Assembly: GCA_016713875.1 (NCBI GenBank)
Contig: JADJOI010000003.1
Coordinates: 620,001 to 684,000, forward strand
Length of the DNA: 64,000 bases
Source: Flavobacteriales bacterium
GTDB lineage: Bacteria > Bacteroidota > Bacteroidia > Flavobacteriales_F > PHOS-HE28
Reading direction: 5' to 3'
Below the pieces are notes generated by a model. That model made no database searches and had not been told where the DNA came from. It saw only the letters and a program-made list of their open reading frames with translations. Below are positions 1-6,895 of this stretch, in pieces. Numbering within the stretch: the stretch's first letter is position 1; each line of letters opens with the position of its first letter. The translations under genes and the position numbers were made by a program.

Positions 1-883
1 TGGGCTTCTCCTCCAGCAGCCGGTGGATCGGCTGGTTCAGCACGCCGATGTTCCACTCCTCGTGCCGCGTGAGCGATGCCCGGTGGAAGCGCAGCTTGTT
101 GCGCAGCTGCACGAAGAGGAAGCGCAGGAAGGTGAGGTTGCCGGGATAGCGCAGGATCGGTGCGGTGGTGCCGCTTGTGTGGCCCTGGGCGGCATCCGGG
201 TCACCGGCCAGGATGCGACGCATCACCAGCGAGGGCCAGACGGCGCTATGGCGGAGCACGGTGTCCACCGTCTCCCGCAGGGAATGGTCCACCACGCCGA
301 ACCAGCCCTTGTGCAGGATGCGGCCGCCGTCCAGCTTCTCGGTGAGCCGCTGCAGCACGGCCCCCATCACCGGTTCGCCGCGCAGCAGTTCCCAGAGGCC
401 CGGCGGGCCGCCGCGGTAGTGCTCCTCATCGCCGTGGTGGAAGCTCCACACCCCGTGGGTGGCCACCTCCAGCACGTCGCCCCGCAGGATGTTGAAGCCG
501 AAGCGTAGCAGCATGTCGGGGCGGTGCGTGCGGATGCGGGCGATGTCCTCGGCGCTGAAGTACTGGCCATGCCCGCGGCGTTCCACGGTGCACTCGATCG
601 CCGGCACGTCGCGCAGCAGCGCGCTCACGTCCTCGGGCGCCATGGCGGCCGGCCTGAAGTGCTTCCGGCGGTAGCGCAGGTAGAGCGCGATCCGCCAGGG
701 ATGGCGAAGGAGGCGCTGCCCAAGGCTTCGCGGTGCAGGCCGGGTGGGTGTGGGCCGCACCACGAGCACCAGGTCCACGCCATCCACGGCCAGCACGTGG
801 CGCAGGCATTCGGCCTGCCAGCGTTGCAGCACGGGTCCGTCGCACAGCAGGCCCACGCGGAGCCGGGGTTCGGTGGCGTTCAT
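1..883 (-). CDS. Formyltransferase-fold enzyme, probably glycoconjugate-related (3' end outside window)
   Basis: The frame opens at ATG 881-883 and stays open to the window edge, giving at least 294 residues. The ATG overlaps the TGA of the upstream glycosyltransferase (ATGA, 880-883), so the two are probably translationally coupled. Residues 8-45 look like a Rossmann start. Residues 125-190 carry the formyltransferase-type core, with LRFGFNILRGDVL, then SFHHGDEEHYRGGPPG, then LDGGRIL, as in methionyl-tRNA formyltransferase and sugar N-formyltransferases. The order of motifs and the following WNIGVL segment recall proteins that join a formyltransferase-like domain to a glucosamine inositolphosphorylceramide transferase N-terminal domain. 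The operon with a GT4 enzyme favours a role in surface glycan or lipid building over tRNA formylation. The substrate is unknown and the C-terminal half cannot be seen. Confidence 0.75.
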   Translation of the reverse strand, partial: MNATEPRLRVGLLCDGPVLQRWQAECLRHVLAVDGVDLVLVVRPTPTRPAPRSLGQRLLRHPWRIALYLRYRRKHFRPAAMAPEDVSALLRDVPAIECTVERRGHGQYFSAEDIARIRTHRPDMLLRFGFNILRGDVLEVATHGVWSFHHGDEEHYRGGPPGLWELLRGEPVMGAVLQRLTEKLDGGRILHKGWFGVVDHSLRETVDTVLRHSAVWPSLVMRRILAGDPDAAQGHTSGTTAPILRYPGNLTFLRFLFVQLRNKLRFHRASLTRHEEWNIGVLNQPIHRLLEEKP

Positions 884-2022
884 GGGGCCTGTTGAAGCGC
901 GTGCAGCAGGGTCCGGCCCACGGCGTCCGGTCCGTAGCGGTCGTTCACCCCGGCGCGGATGGTGTCGGGCCGGTAGCGGTCGGCCTCGCGGGTGAGCCGC
1001 ACCAGCGCGTCGGCCAGCGCGGCGTCATCGTCCACGGGGATCAGCAGGCCGTTCATCGCGGTGATGAACGCTTCGGGGCCGCCGCAGCGTGTGGCGATCA
1101 CCGGACGGCCCTGGGCCAGCGCCTCGCCGGTCACCACGCTGAAGGTCTCCACCCGGCTGTTCACCACCACGGCGAAGGTGCGGGCCATGTGGTCGAGCAC
1201 GGCGCTGTTGGGCAGGCGGCCGAGGAACCGCACATGGTCGCCTAGGCCGAGCGCGCGCGTCAGCGCCTCCAGGTCGGCGCGGTCCGGGCCATCGCCGATC
1301 ACGGTGAGCCGGAGCGAGGGCTCATGGGCACGGGCCTGGGCCAGCGCGCGCAGGGCACCGCTCACCCGCTTGATGCGGTCCACCAGGTCGGCCACCATCA
1401 GGAAGTGGCCGGGCGGGCCGGCGGGCGGCAGCGGGCGGTCGAGCCCCGGGATCGTGTTGGGCACCACCACCGGCTCGGTGCACAGGCCGTGGCGCACGAG
1501 GGCCGCACCCAGGTGGGGGCTCACGGCGATGAAGGCGCGGGCGCGGCGGGCGATGGCGCGGACGAAGGCCTTGAAGAGCGGGCCTTTCCGCGCGAAGGTG
1601 CCGTCCAGGTATTCGCTGCTCTGCTCGGCCAGTACGAAGGGGATGCCGCGCCTGCGCAGGCGCAGGGCGGTCAACGCGGGCCGCACCAGGATGTAGGCCA
1701 GCACCAGGTCCACGGCCGGGCGCTCGCGCTCCAGGACCTGCAGTGCGCGTGTGGCGGAGCGGAGGTGGCGCCACAGGTTGACGGCCTTGCGCAGCGGCGC
1801 CAGCGGCCAGGTGCAGGCGCGGTACACGGCGCGCAGCTCCCACAGCCCGTCGACGGTCCCTGACGTGATGGCCATCGGCGCGTGGGCGTCGGGATCGGCC
1901 TGCACCACCAGCACGCTCACCGGCGTATGGCGGTCCAGCGCGAGGGCTTGCTTGCGAATGAAGTCGCCCAACTGCGGGTCGCGGGGACCGGGGTACCACT
2001 TGGGGATCAGGAGCACATGCAT
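880..2022 (-). CDS. GT4-family glycosyltransferase
   Basis: A 380-residue GT-B fold glycosyltransferase, expected to move a sugar from a nucleotide donor onto a surface glycan or lipid at the cytoplasmic membrane. The N-terminus has the family opening PKWYPGPRDPQLGDF (about residues 7-21). The C-terminal donor-binding half has RVETFSVVTGEALAQGRPV followed by CGGPEAF (about 285-320), the E-x7-E type motif of GT4 enzymes. An in-frame ATG exists four codons upstream at 2034, but it lies inside a -7-like box (2031-2038), so ATG 2022 is the better start. The gene is the first of a two-gene unit with the formyltransferase-like gene and runs divergently from tRNA-His. Acceptor and donor cannot be read from the sequence. 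Confidence 0.85.
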   Translation of the reverse strand: MHVLLIPKWYPGPRDPQLGDFIRKQALALDRHTPVSVLVVQADPDAHAPMAITSGTVDGLWELRAVYRACTWPLAPLRKAVNLWRHLRSATRALQVLERERPAVDLVLAYILVRPALTALRLRRRGIPFVLAEQSSEYLDGTFARKGPLFKAFVRAIARRARAFIAVSPHLGAALVRHGLCTEPVVVPNTIPGLDRPLPPAGPPGHFLMVADLVDRIKRVSGALRALAQARAHEPSLRLTVIGDGPDRADLEALTRALGLGDHVRFLGRLPNSAVLDHMARTFAVVVNSRVETFSVVTGEALAQGRPVIATRCGGPEAFITAMNGLLIPVDDDAALADALVRLTREADRYRPDTIRAGVNDRYGPDAVGRTLLHALQQAP

Positions 2023-2030
2023 CGCCCGGC

Positions 2031-2038
2031 GCAAGGTA
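2031..2038 (-). promoter_or_regulatory. -7 box TACCTTGC of the GT4 gene
   Basis: On the minus strand this reads TACCTTGC, a variant of the Bacteroidota -7 consensus TAnnTTTG, 8 nt before ATG 2022. It overlaps the alternative ATG at 2034 and so argues against that start. Confidence 0.5.
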
Positions 2039-2079
2039 GGCAGCCCCTGCGGGCCGATCGGAGCAACGGCATGGCGGCG

Positions 2080-2087
2080 TATATTTG
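2080..2087 (+). promoter_or_regulatory. -7 box TATATTTG upstream of tRNA-His
   Basis: An exact match to the Bacteroidota -7 consensus TAnnTTTG, 29 bp before the first tRNA base. Confidence 0.65.
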
Positions 2088-2116
2088 CGGCCCCGTTGCT
2101 CCCGCGATGGGGACAT

Positions 2117-2191
<75 letters not shown>

Positions 2192-2195
2192 CGAA

Positions 2196-2224
2196 GCAGA
2201 AGCGCCCCCTCAGGGCGCTTCTGC
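2196..2224 (+). terminator. Hairpin terminator after tRNA-His
   Basis: A perfect 12-bp stem, GCAGAAGCGCCC with GGGCGCTTCTGC, and a 5-nt loop starts 4 bp after the tRNA. There is no T-run, so termination is inferred from stem strength and position. Confidence 0.6.
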
Positions 2225-2274
2225 GCTTGGGGTGGAAGCGATCACGCGGAGCGTGGTCAACGCTGATCGCGCAG

Positions 2275-3831
2275 CTACTCCTTGATCACGCGCACCTGGA
2301 ACGACCCTTGGCCGGTGGTTCCGTCGATGAGGTAAGGACCGGGAGGCAGCGCGCTCAGGTCGATGGTGCGATCAGGGGTCTCCAGCCGGCCGGAACGAAC
2401 CACGGCACCCAGGAGGTTGAACACGGAATAGTGGACGAGCGGTCCGATCTGTTCGGTGACGTGGACCAACCCGTTGGTCGGGTTCGGGATGGCGATCGGG
2501 TCCGGCAGGTCCGAACCTGATGGCACACCTGTGGCGAGATCCTCTTCCCCGAGTTCGATCATCCAGACGTCGCGCACGCCGATGAAGTTCTGCACATCGC
2601 CATCGGCCGATTGGGTATGGCCGACGATCATGGATCGTCCATTCGACATCACCTCCACGGCGTCGCCGCCGTCGAAGTCGGTTCCGCCCATGGCCTTTTG
2701 CCAGAGCAGAGTTCCCTGATCGCTCAGCCGGGCCACCCACGCATCCATGATACCGTGGTTGCCGCTCACATCACCGTCCGTGGAGCGCGAATTTCCTGTG
2801 AGGATGAAGCCACCGTCAGCAAGCTGGTCGATGTCCAGGGGAATGTCCAGTCCGGTACCACCGAGGCAGTTCTGCCACTGGATGTCGCCGTTCGCATCAA
2901 GCTTCACGATCCACATATCCTGATCGCCGTGCTGACCCAGGACGTCACCGTCGCTCGAGCGGGTCTCAGCAGCGAAGAGGTATCCGCCATCGGAGGTGGC
3001 CAGCAGGTCCCTGGGCGATTCCGACCACGTGCCGCCCAAGGTCTTCTGCCATTGGATGTTCCCTGCAACATCGATCTTCACCAACCAGACGTCGCCGGAA
3101 CCTAGGTTCACTGTGATATCACCGTCCAGGGACCATGTGCTTCCGGCAAGCAGATAGCCCCCGTCCGTGGTGTTGATGATGGCCCAACCGTCGTCATGAC
3201 CTGATCCTCCAAAGCAGCGTTGCCATTGCATGGCGCCAGCGTTATCCAGTTTCACGACCCATGCGTCGGACAGGCCGTGATTGCCCGAAACATCACCGTC
3301 GTTGGAGGCGGCCGAACCGGCGACGATGCAGCCTCCATCCGATGTGGCGGCCACATCACGGGCGGTCTCGTTGCTCGATCCACCAAGGTCGACGCTCCAT
3401 ACCACGTTCCCCAGACCATCCAGTTTCACGGCGGACACTTGAGAGTAGAGGATCGGATAGGGGGTCATCATGCCGGCCAGGAAGAACCCTCCATCCAGTG
3501 CTTGCGCAAGGCCATGGGCGTTGTCCCAGCTCACCCCGCCGACAGTGCGTTGCCAGATCAGTGCTCCGGTACTGTCGGTCTTGAAGGCCCACGTGTCATG
3601 GTCACCATGCTGCCCTGACACATCCCCATCGACCGATGTCGTGAAGCCAGCAACAACGAAGCCGTGATCGGAGGTGCGCACGAGACGATGGCCGACCTCG
3701 TCGGCCGAACCTCCGTAGCAGTTCTGCCAAGTGATGGTCGGGGCCACCTGTCCGTTCAGCCCGATCTGCGAAAGGAGCACGGCGCCAGCGATCACGGAAC
3801 CGCGGGTCATCACGGAACACCAAGGTTGCAT
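2275..3831 (-). CDS. Secreted T9SS cargo protein with propeller-like repeats
   Basis: A 518-residue exported protein. A signal peptide precedes the mature start near QVAPTITWQ. The body is about seven repeats of 55-60 residues built on a GGS/GGT-x-D opening, a TSDGG or TTDGGY core and a DGDVSG-x-HG-x-x-D segment, ending in WVVKLD and IQWQ. This is the pattern of beta-propeller-like repeats common in Bacteroidota. The last ~85 residues (PNPTNGLVHV through GPYLIDGTTG to the end) form a type A T9SS sorting domain, which predicts export through the outer membrane and attachment to or release from the surface. Longer starts exist upstream (to 3918); ATG 3831, with 3810 as alternative, is chosen because it places the hydrophobic segment near the N-terminus. 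The ligand is unknown. Confidence 0.85.
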   Translation of the reverse strand: MQPWCSVMTRGSVIAGAVLLSQIGLNGQVAPTITWQNCYGGSADEVGHRLVRTSDHGFVVAGFTTSVDGDVSGQHGDHDTWAFKTDSTGALIWQRTVGGVSWDNAHGLAQALDGGFFLAGMMTPYPILYSQVSAVKLDGLGNVVWSVDLGGSSNETARDVAATSDGGCIVAGSAASNDGDVSGNHGLSDAWVVKLDNAGAMQWQRCFGGSGHDDGWAIINTTDGGYLLAGSTWSLDGDITVNLGSGDVWLVKIDVAGNIQWQKTLGGTWSESPRDLLATSDGGYLFAAETRSSDGDVLGQHGDQDMWIVKLDANGDIQWQNCLGGTGLDIPLDIDQLADGGFILTGNSRSTDGDVSGNHGIMDAWVARLSDQGTLLWQKAMGGTDFDGGDAVEVMSNGRSMIVGHTQSADGDVQNFIGVRDVWMIELGEEDLATGVPSGSDLPDPIAIPNPTNGLVHVTEQIGPLVHYSVFNLLGAVVRSGRLETPDRTIDLSALPPGPYLIDGTTGQGSFQVRVIKE

Positions 3832-3949
3832 GATGCAATGTATTCCTTTTGATCCACGTCCTGGTCGTTCCGTTCGGGCGCGATCTTGTCGCGGATGGAG
3901 AACGCGAACGCCCCGCACGAGGCAGGGCGCTCGACAAGATCCGTTCCGC

Positions 3950-4600
3950 TCAGGCCAGTTGCTTCTTCGCCAGGTAGAAGTCCACCTTCTCCAGGCTCTC
4001 GTCCTTCAGACGGGCATCCAGGTCCTTCAGGGTCTTGGGCGGCGGGATGATCACCTTGTCGCCCTTGCGCCAGTTCACCGGCATCGCGCAGGCGTGGGCA
4101 TCGGCGGTCTGCAGGGCCTCCAGCACGCGCATGATCTCGTCCATGTTGCGCCCCACGTTCAGCGGGTAGTACATGATCAGCCGGATGGTGGCGGCCGGGT
4201 CGATGACGAAGACCGCCCGCACCGCCGCCGTGTTGCTCGTGTTCTCGTGCAGCATGCCGTACAGCTTGGACACGCGCATGTCGATGTCGGCGATGATCGG
4301 GAAGTCCAGGTACACCCCGGTGCGCTCACGCACGTTCTGCACCCAGGCCACGTGGCTGTGGATGCTGTCGATGCTGAGGCCGATCAACCGGGTCTTATGC
4401 TCCGCGAACCAGGCGCCGTGCCGCGCGAACTCACTGAGCTCCGTGGTGCACACCGGGGTGAAGTCCGCCGGATGGCTGAACAGGATGGTCCAGTGGTCCT
4501 TGATGTACTCGCTGAACGTCAAGGGGCCGTGCGTGGTGTTGGCCTCGAAATCGGGGGCCTTGTCGCCGATGCGCGGCATGCTCGGGATGGTGGGTTCCAT
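3950..4600 (-). CDS. Peroxiredoxin (Prx6/AhpC-like)
   Basis: A 216-residue thiol peroxidase that reduces hydrogen peroxide and organic peroxides in the cytoplasm. The active-site motif PADFTPVC puts the peroxidatic cysteine at residue 51, with Thr48 and Arg128 (AAVRAVFVID) in the usual positions. The length and the extended C-terminal region (PVNWRKGDKV and onward) fit the Prx6 class rather than the shorter AhpC class. A second cysteine at about residue 171, in DAHACAMP, could act as resolving cysteine. The gene is monocistronic, between a T9SS gene and the CDF exporter, with a TAGCTTCG -7 box on its strand at 4622-4629. The family is secure; whether it works as a 1-Cys or 2-Cys enzyme is not decided here. 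Confidence 0.93.
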   Translation of the reverse strand: MEPTIPSMPRIGDKAPDFEANTTHGPLTFSEYIKDHWTILFSHPADFTPVCTTELSEFARHGAWFAEHKTRLIGLSIDSIHSHVAWVQNVRERTGVYLDFPIIADIDMRVSKLYGMLHENTSNTAAVRAVFVIDPAATIRLIMYYPLNVGRNMDEIMRVLEALQTADAHACAMPVNWRKGDKVIIPPPKTLKDLDARLKDESLEKVDFYLAKKQLA

Positions 4601-4681
4601 GGGTCGTTGGATCTTCGGCGGCGAAGCTACCCGGGCCTTTTCGGTGAGGAGGTGATGCGGGTCACCGAGGCCGGCGTGTTC

Positions 4682-4757
4682 ATCCCGCCTTCGGCGGTGC
4701 CGATCCGGTCCATGTGCACGACTTGTCCCGCCTCAGCGGGATGAGCACATGGGCGCA
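4682..4757. repeat. Dispersed CCCGC hairpin element
   Basis: This spacer between the peroxiredoxin and CDF genes holds ACTTGTCCCGCCTCAGCGGG (4721-4740), a CCCGC/GCGGG hairpin with ATGAGCACATGGG after it and CATGTGCACG before it. The same core recurs at 24735-24754 and, inverted, at 25167-25192. A second small hairpin, CCCGCC TTC GGCGG, lies at 4684-4697. Confidence 0.6.
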
Positions 4758-4776
4758 TGACCACTTGCGCATCGGT

Positions 4777-5760
4777 TCACGCGCCGTGCTTGCGGTTGCT
4801 CAGCACCGTGTCGATGCTCCACGGGATGCGTTCGGCGAAGGGCGCTTTGCGGTGGGGGCAGCCGTCCAGCGCGCAGATGCGGCAGCTGGTGGGGATGCAG
4901 GGGTCCATGTGGATGAAGAGCTCCACGGTGCGGTCGAGGCGTTCGTTCACCACGGCCTCGATGGCGCCGATCTCGCGGTGGGCCTCCTCCAGGCTGTGGT
5001 ACCAAGGCAGGGTGACGTGGCAGTCCACATGCAGCACGCTGCCGTAGGCGATCATGCGGAAGTTGTGGACGTCCACCCAGGAGGGACTGCGGTGCTGTTC
5101 GAGCACGGCCACCACGCGTTCGCCCAGCTCCAGGTCGGCCTCGTCCATGATGCCCGCCACCGAGCGGCGGAACACGCGCAGGCCGGTGAACAGGATGTAG
5201 AGGGCGAAGGCGATGGCGAAGACCTGGTCGAGCCACAACAGGCCGGTGAAGCGGATGAGCACGAGCCCCACCACCAGGGCCACGGTGCTCCACGCATCGC
5301 TCAGCAGGTGGGCGCCGCCGGCCTCCAGGGTGATGGAATGGCTGAGGCGGCCGCGGCGGCGCAGCACCAGCCCCATCACCAGGTTGATGGCGCCGGCGGC
5401 GATGGCGAGCCCGATGCCGGTGTCGATGTCGTGCAGCGGGGCATGGGTGAGCAGGCCCTGCACGGCGCGGGCGATGATGAGCAGCGCGGCCAGCATCACC
5501 AGCCCGCCCTCGATGCCGGCGCTGATGAACTCCACCTTGCCGTGGCCGTACGGGTGCTCGCGGTCGCGCGGTTTGGCGGACAGGATGAGGCTGTACAGTG
5601 CGAAGCCGCCGGCCACCACGTTCACGATGCTCTCCAGGGCGTCGCTGAGCAGGGTGGTGCTATGGGTGAGGTGCCAGGCCAGGAACTTCACGGCCATCAC
5701 GGCCACGCCGATGCCCAGGATCCAGGACTGCAGGCGGATGTTGGCGCGGCCCCCCTCCAT
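4777..5760 (-). CDS. Cation diffusion facilitator (CDF) metal exporter
   Basis: A 327-residue inner-membrane protein expected to export divalent metal (Zn, Fe, Co, Mn or Cd) in exchange for protons. Six membrane segments lie within residues ~10-205, followed by a cytoplasmic CDF dimerisation domain (~210-300). TM2 carries LLSDALESIVN, with D40 and E43, and TM5 carries HLLSD with H151 and D155, so the classic Asp quartet is partly replaced in TM2, as seen in one common CDF subgroup. A cysteine/histidine tail (PTSCRICALDGCPHRK, about residues 293-308) could bind metal and is not universal in the family. The gene is divergent from the Crp-like regulator with only 30 bp between start codons, so joint control is plausible. 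Metal specificity cannot be told. Confidence 0.92.
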   Translation of the reverse strand: MEGGRANIRLQSWILGIGVAVMAVKFLAWHLTHSTTLLSDALESIVNVVAGGFALYSLILSAKPRDREHPYGHGKVEFISAGIEGGLVMLAALLIIARAVQGLLTHAPLHDIDTGIGLAIAAGAINLVMGLVLRRRGRLSHSITLEAGGAHLLSDAWSTVALVVGLVLIRFTGLLWLDQVFAIAFALYILFTGLRVFRRSVAGIMDEADLELGERVVAVLEQHRSPSWVDVHNFRMIAYGSVLHVDCHVTLPWYHSLEEAHREIGAIEAVVNERLDRTVELFIHMDPCIPTSCRICALDGCPHRKAPFAERIPWSIDTVLSNRKHGA

Positions 5761-5764
5761 GGGG

Positions 5765-5772
5765 CAAGTTTA
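5765..5772 (-). promoter_or_regulatory. -7 box TAAACTTG of the CDF gene, 4 nt from ATG
   Basis: TAAACTTG on the minus strand lies exactly 4 nt before ATG 5760, which predicts a leaderless mRNA. Confidence 0.55.
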
Positions 5773-5778
5773 CGCGGC

Positions 5779-5786
5779 TATCTTGG
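5779..5786 (+). promoter_or_regulatory. -7 box TATCTTGG of the Crp-like gene, 4 nt from ATG
   Basis: TATCTTGG lies exactly 4 nt before ATG 5791. Together with 5765-5772 it packs two divergent -7 boxes into a 30-bp gap between two start codons. Confidence 0.55.
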
Positions 5787-5790
5787 GGCC

Positions 5791-6420
5791 ATGGATGAGC
5801 TGGCCCAGGCCATGAAGGCCATGCCCGCCCTGGAGGGCGAACTGGTGCGCAAGATGATGGCCGATGGCCGCGTGGTGGAGGTGCCCGCCGGCACCGAGCT
5901 GTTGCACGAAGGGGCGTATGTGCACGAGCTGCCGATCCTGCTGGAAGGCCTGGTGCGCGTCTTCATCGGCCACGAGGACAAGGAGCTGCTGCTCTACTTC
6001 ATCGAACCGAGCGACAGCTGCGTGATGAGCTTCGCGGCGATGACGGGCCGTACACCCAGCCGCATCAACGCCGTGGCCGAGCGCCCCAGCAAGCTGCTGA
6101 TGGTGCCCGAGGTCAAGCTGCGCCAGTGGATGCGCGAGCACCCCTCGCTCAGCGAGCTCTTCTTCCAGCAGTACCACGAGCGCTACAACGACATGCTGCA
6201 CACCGTGGAGCAGGTGGCCTTCGGCGACCTGCCCACACGCCTGATGGACCACCTCAAGCGGCTGAAGGGCGTGACGGGGGATGAGCTGCTGGACGTGCGC
6301 CACGCGCGGCTGGCGCAGGAGCTGGGCTCGGCGCGGGAGGTGATCACGCGCACGCTGCGCAAGCTGGAGGACGAGGGCCGCATCCGGCAGCTGCCCGGCG
6401 GCATCCGCGTGCTCGGGTGA
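5791..6420 (+). CDS. Crp/Fnr-family transcription regulator
   Basis: A 209-residue regulator with a cyclic-nucleotide-binding fold (about residues 10-120: VPAGTELLHEGAY, LLYFIEPSDSCVMSF) and a C-terminal winged helix (about 150-205) with recognition helix region LAQELGSAREVITRTLRKLE. No N-terminal cysteine cluster like that of Fnr is present, so direct Fe-S oxygen sensing is unlikely; the effector is unknown. The frame is open far upstream, but only ATG 5791 avoids overlap with the divergent CDF gene. It is followed by a 39-residue membrane ORF and a DUF2892 gene on the same strand, and an inverted repeat lies across its stop codon. Confidence 0.92.
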   Translation: MDELAQAMKAMPALEGELVRKMMADGRVVEVPAGTELLHEGAYVHELPILLEGLVRVFIGHEDKELLLYFIEPSDSCVMSFAAMTGRTPSRINAVAERPSKLLMVPEVKLRQWMREHPSLSELFFQQYHERYNDMLHTVEQVAFGDLPTRLMDHLKRLKGVTGDELLDVRHARLAQELGSAREVITRTLRKLEDEGRIRQLPGGIRVLG

Positions 6421-6431
6421 CCCAGGTCACC
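6416..6431. promoter_or_regulatory. Inverted repeat GGTGACC-CA-GGTCACC, possible regulator site
   Basis: Two perfect 7-bp arms around a 2-bp centre overlap the stop codon of the Crp-like gene and lie about 23 bp upstream of the -7 box of the following small ORF. The dyad and position suit a regulator site, perhaps for the adjacent Crp-like protein. A looser match (GGTGA/TCACC) is at 4650-4665. Confidence 0.35.
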
Positions 6432-6453
6432 GGCACTTGCGCGCAAGAGGCGT

Positions 6454-6461
6454 CACATTCG
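6454..6461 (+). promoter_or_regulatory. -7-like box CACATTCG, 4 nt from ATG
   Basis: CACATTCG is followed by CCGC and ATG 6466, the same 4-nt spacing and the same CCGC linker as at aroC, folP and the TPR gene at 62429. Confidence 0.4.
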
Positions 6462-6465
6462 CCGC

Positions 6466-6585
6466 ATGGCCGCCCTGCCGAAGTGGTTGAAGCTGGTGCT
6501 CGTGTGCATCGCGTGCGTCGGCATCGCCGTGGGGGTGGCCCTCGTGATCCGATCATTCACCACTCCAACACCCTTGACGCCATGA
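6466..6585 (+). CDS. Small single-pass membrane protein, 39 residues
   Basis: An ORF of 39 residues beginning MAALPKWLKLVLVCIACVG. Residues ~6-28 form one hydrophobic segment with two cysteines, and a short polar, proline-rich tail follows. Its TGA (6583-6585) overlaps the ATG of the DUF2892 gene (ATGA), which suggests coupled translation and supports it being real. A -7-like box sits 4 nt before its ATG. I do not recognise a family. It could be a small partner of the DUF2892 protein or an upstream ORF that controls its translation. Confidence 0.5.
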   Translation: MAALPKWLKLVLVCIACVGIAVGVALVIRSFTTPTPLTP

Positions 6586-6797
6586 TGAAGAAGAACGTCG
6601 GCAACATCGACCGCATCGTCCGCATCCTGCTCGCCCTCGTGTTCGGTTACCTGTACTTCTCCAACACCGTGACCGGACTGGTGGGCACCGTGCTGCTCGT
6701 GCTGGGCGGCATCTTCGTGCTCACCGCGCTGGTGGGCACCTGCCCGATCTACAGCGCCCTGGGCATGAGCACCTGCCCGGTGAAGCAGAAGGGCTGA
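6582..6797 (+). CDS. DUF2892 (YgaP-type) small inner-membrane protein
   Basis: A 71-residue protein. The N-terminal KKNVGNIDRIVRILLAL and the later TALVGTCPIYSALGMST match the DUF2892 pattern: two transmembrane helices, then a conserved TCPIYSALG segment with cysteine. In YgaP this domain is the membrane anchor of a rhodanese; here it stands alone, as in many bacteria. A second ATG follows the first directly (6585). The start overlaps the stop of the 39-residue ORF, and a hairpin closes the unit downstream. The function is unknown; the sulfur and membrane-stress link known for relatives is only suggestive. Confidence 0.85.
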   Translation: MMKKNVGNIDRIVRILLALVFGYLYFSNTVTGLVGTVLLVLGGIFVLTALVGTCPIYSALGMSTCPVKQKG

Positions 6798-6819
6798 GGG
6801 CCGGTCCGTTCGCATCGAC

Positions 6820-6849
6820 CAGGGCCGCTCCCGCAGGGGGGTGGCCCTG
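6820..6849 (+). terminator. Hairpin between DUF2892 gene and nhaD
   Basis: CAGGGCC (6820-6826) pairs with GGCCCTG (6843-6849) around a GC-rich loop. There is no T-run. Confidence 0.4.
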
Positions 6850-6895
6850 TGCGTTCCTCGGGGGCTGCGTAACCTTGCGGCCCATTTCCGAGGCC

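Noticed and set aside
4714..5790. In-frame N-terminal extension of the Crp-like regulator
   Set aside because: The frame is open but antisense to the CDF gene, which has full family match; the regulator domain begins only after ATG 5791.
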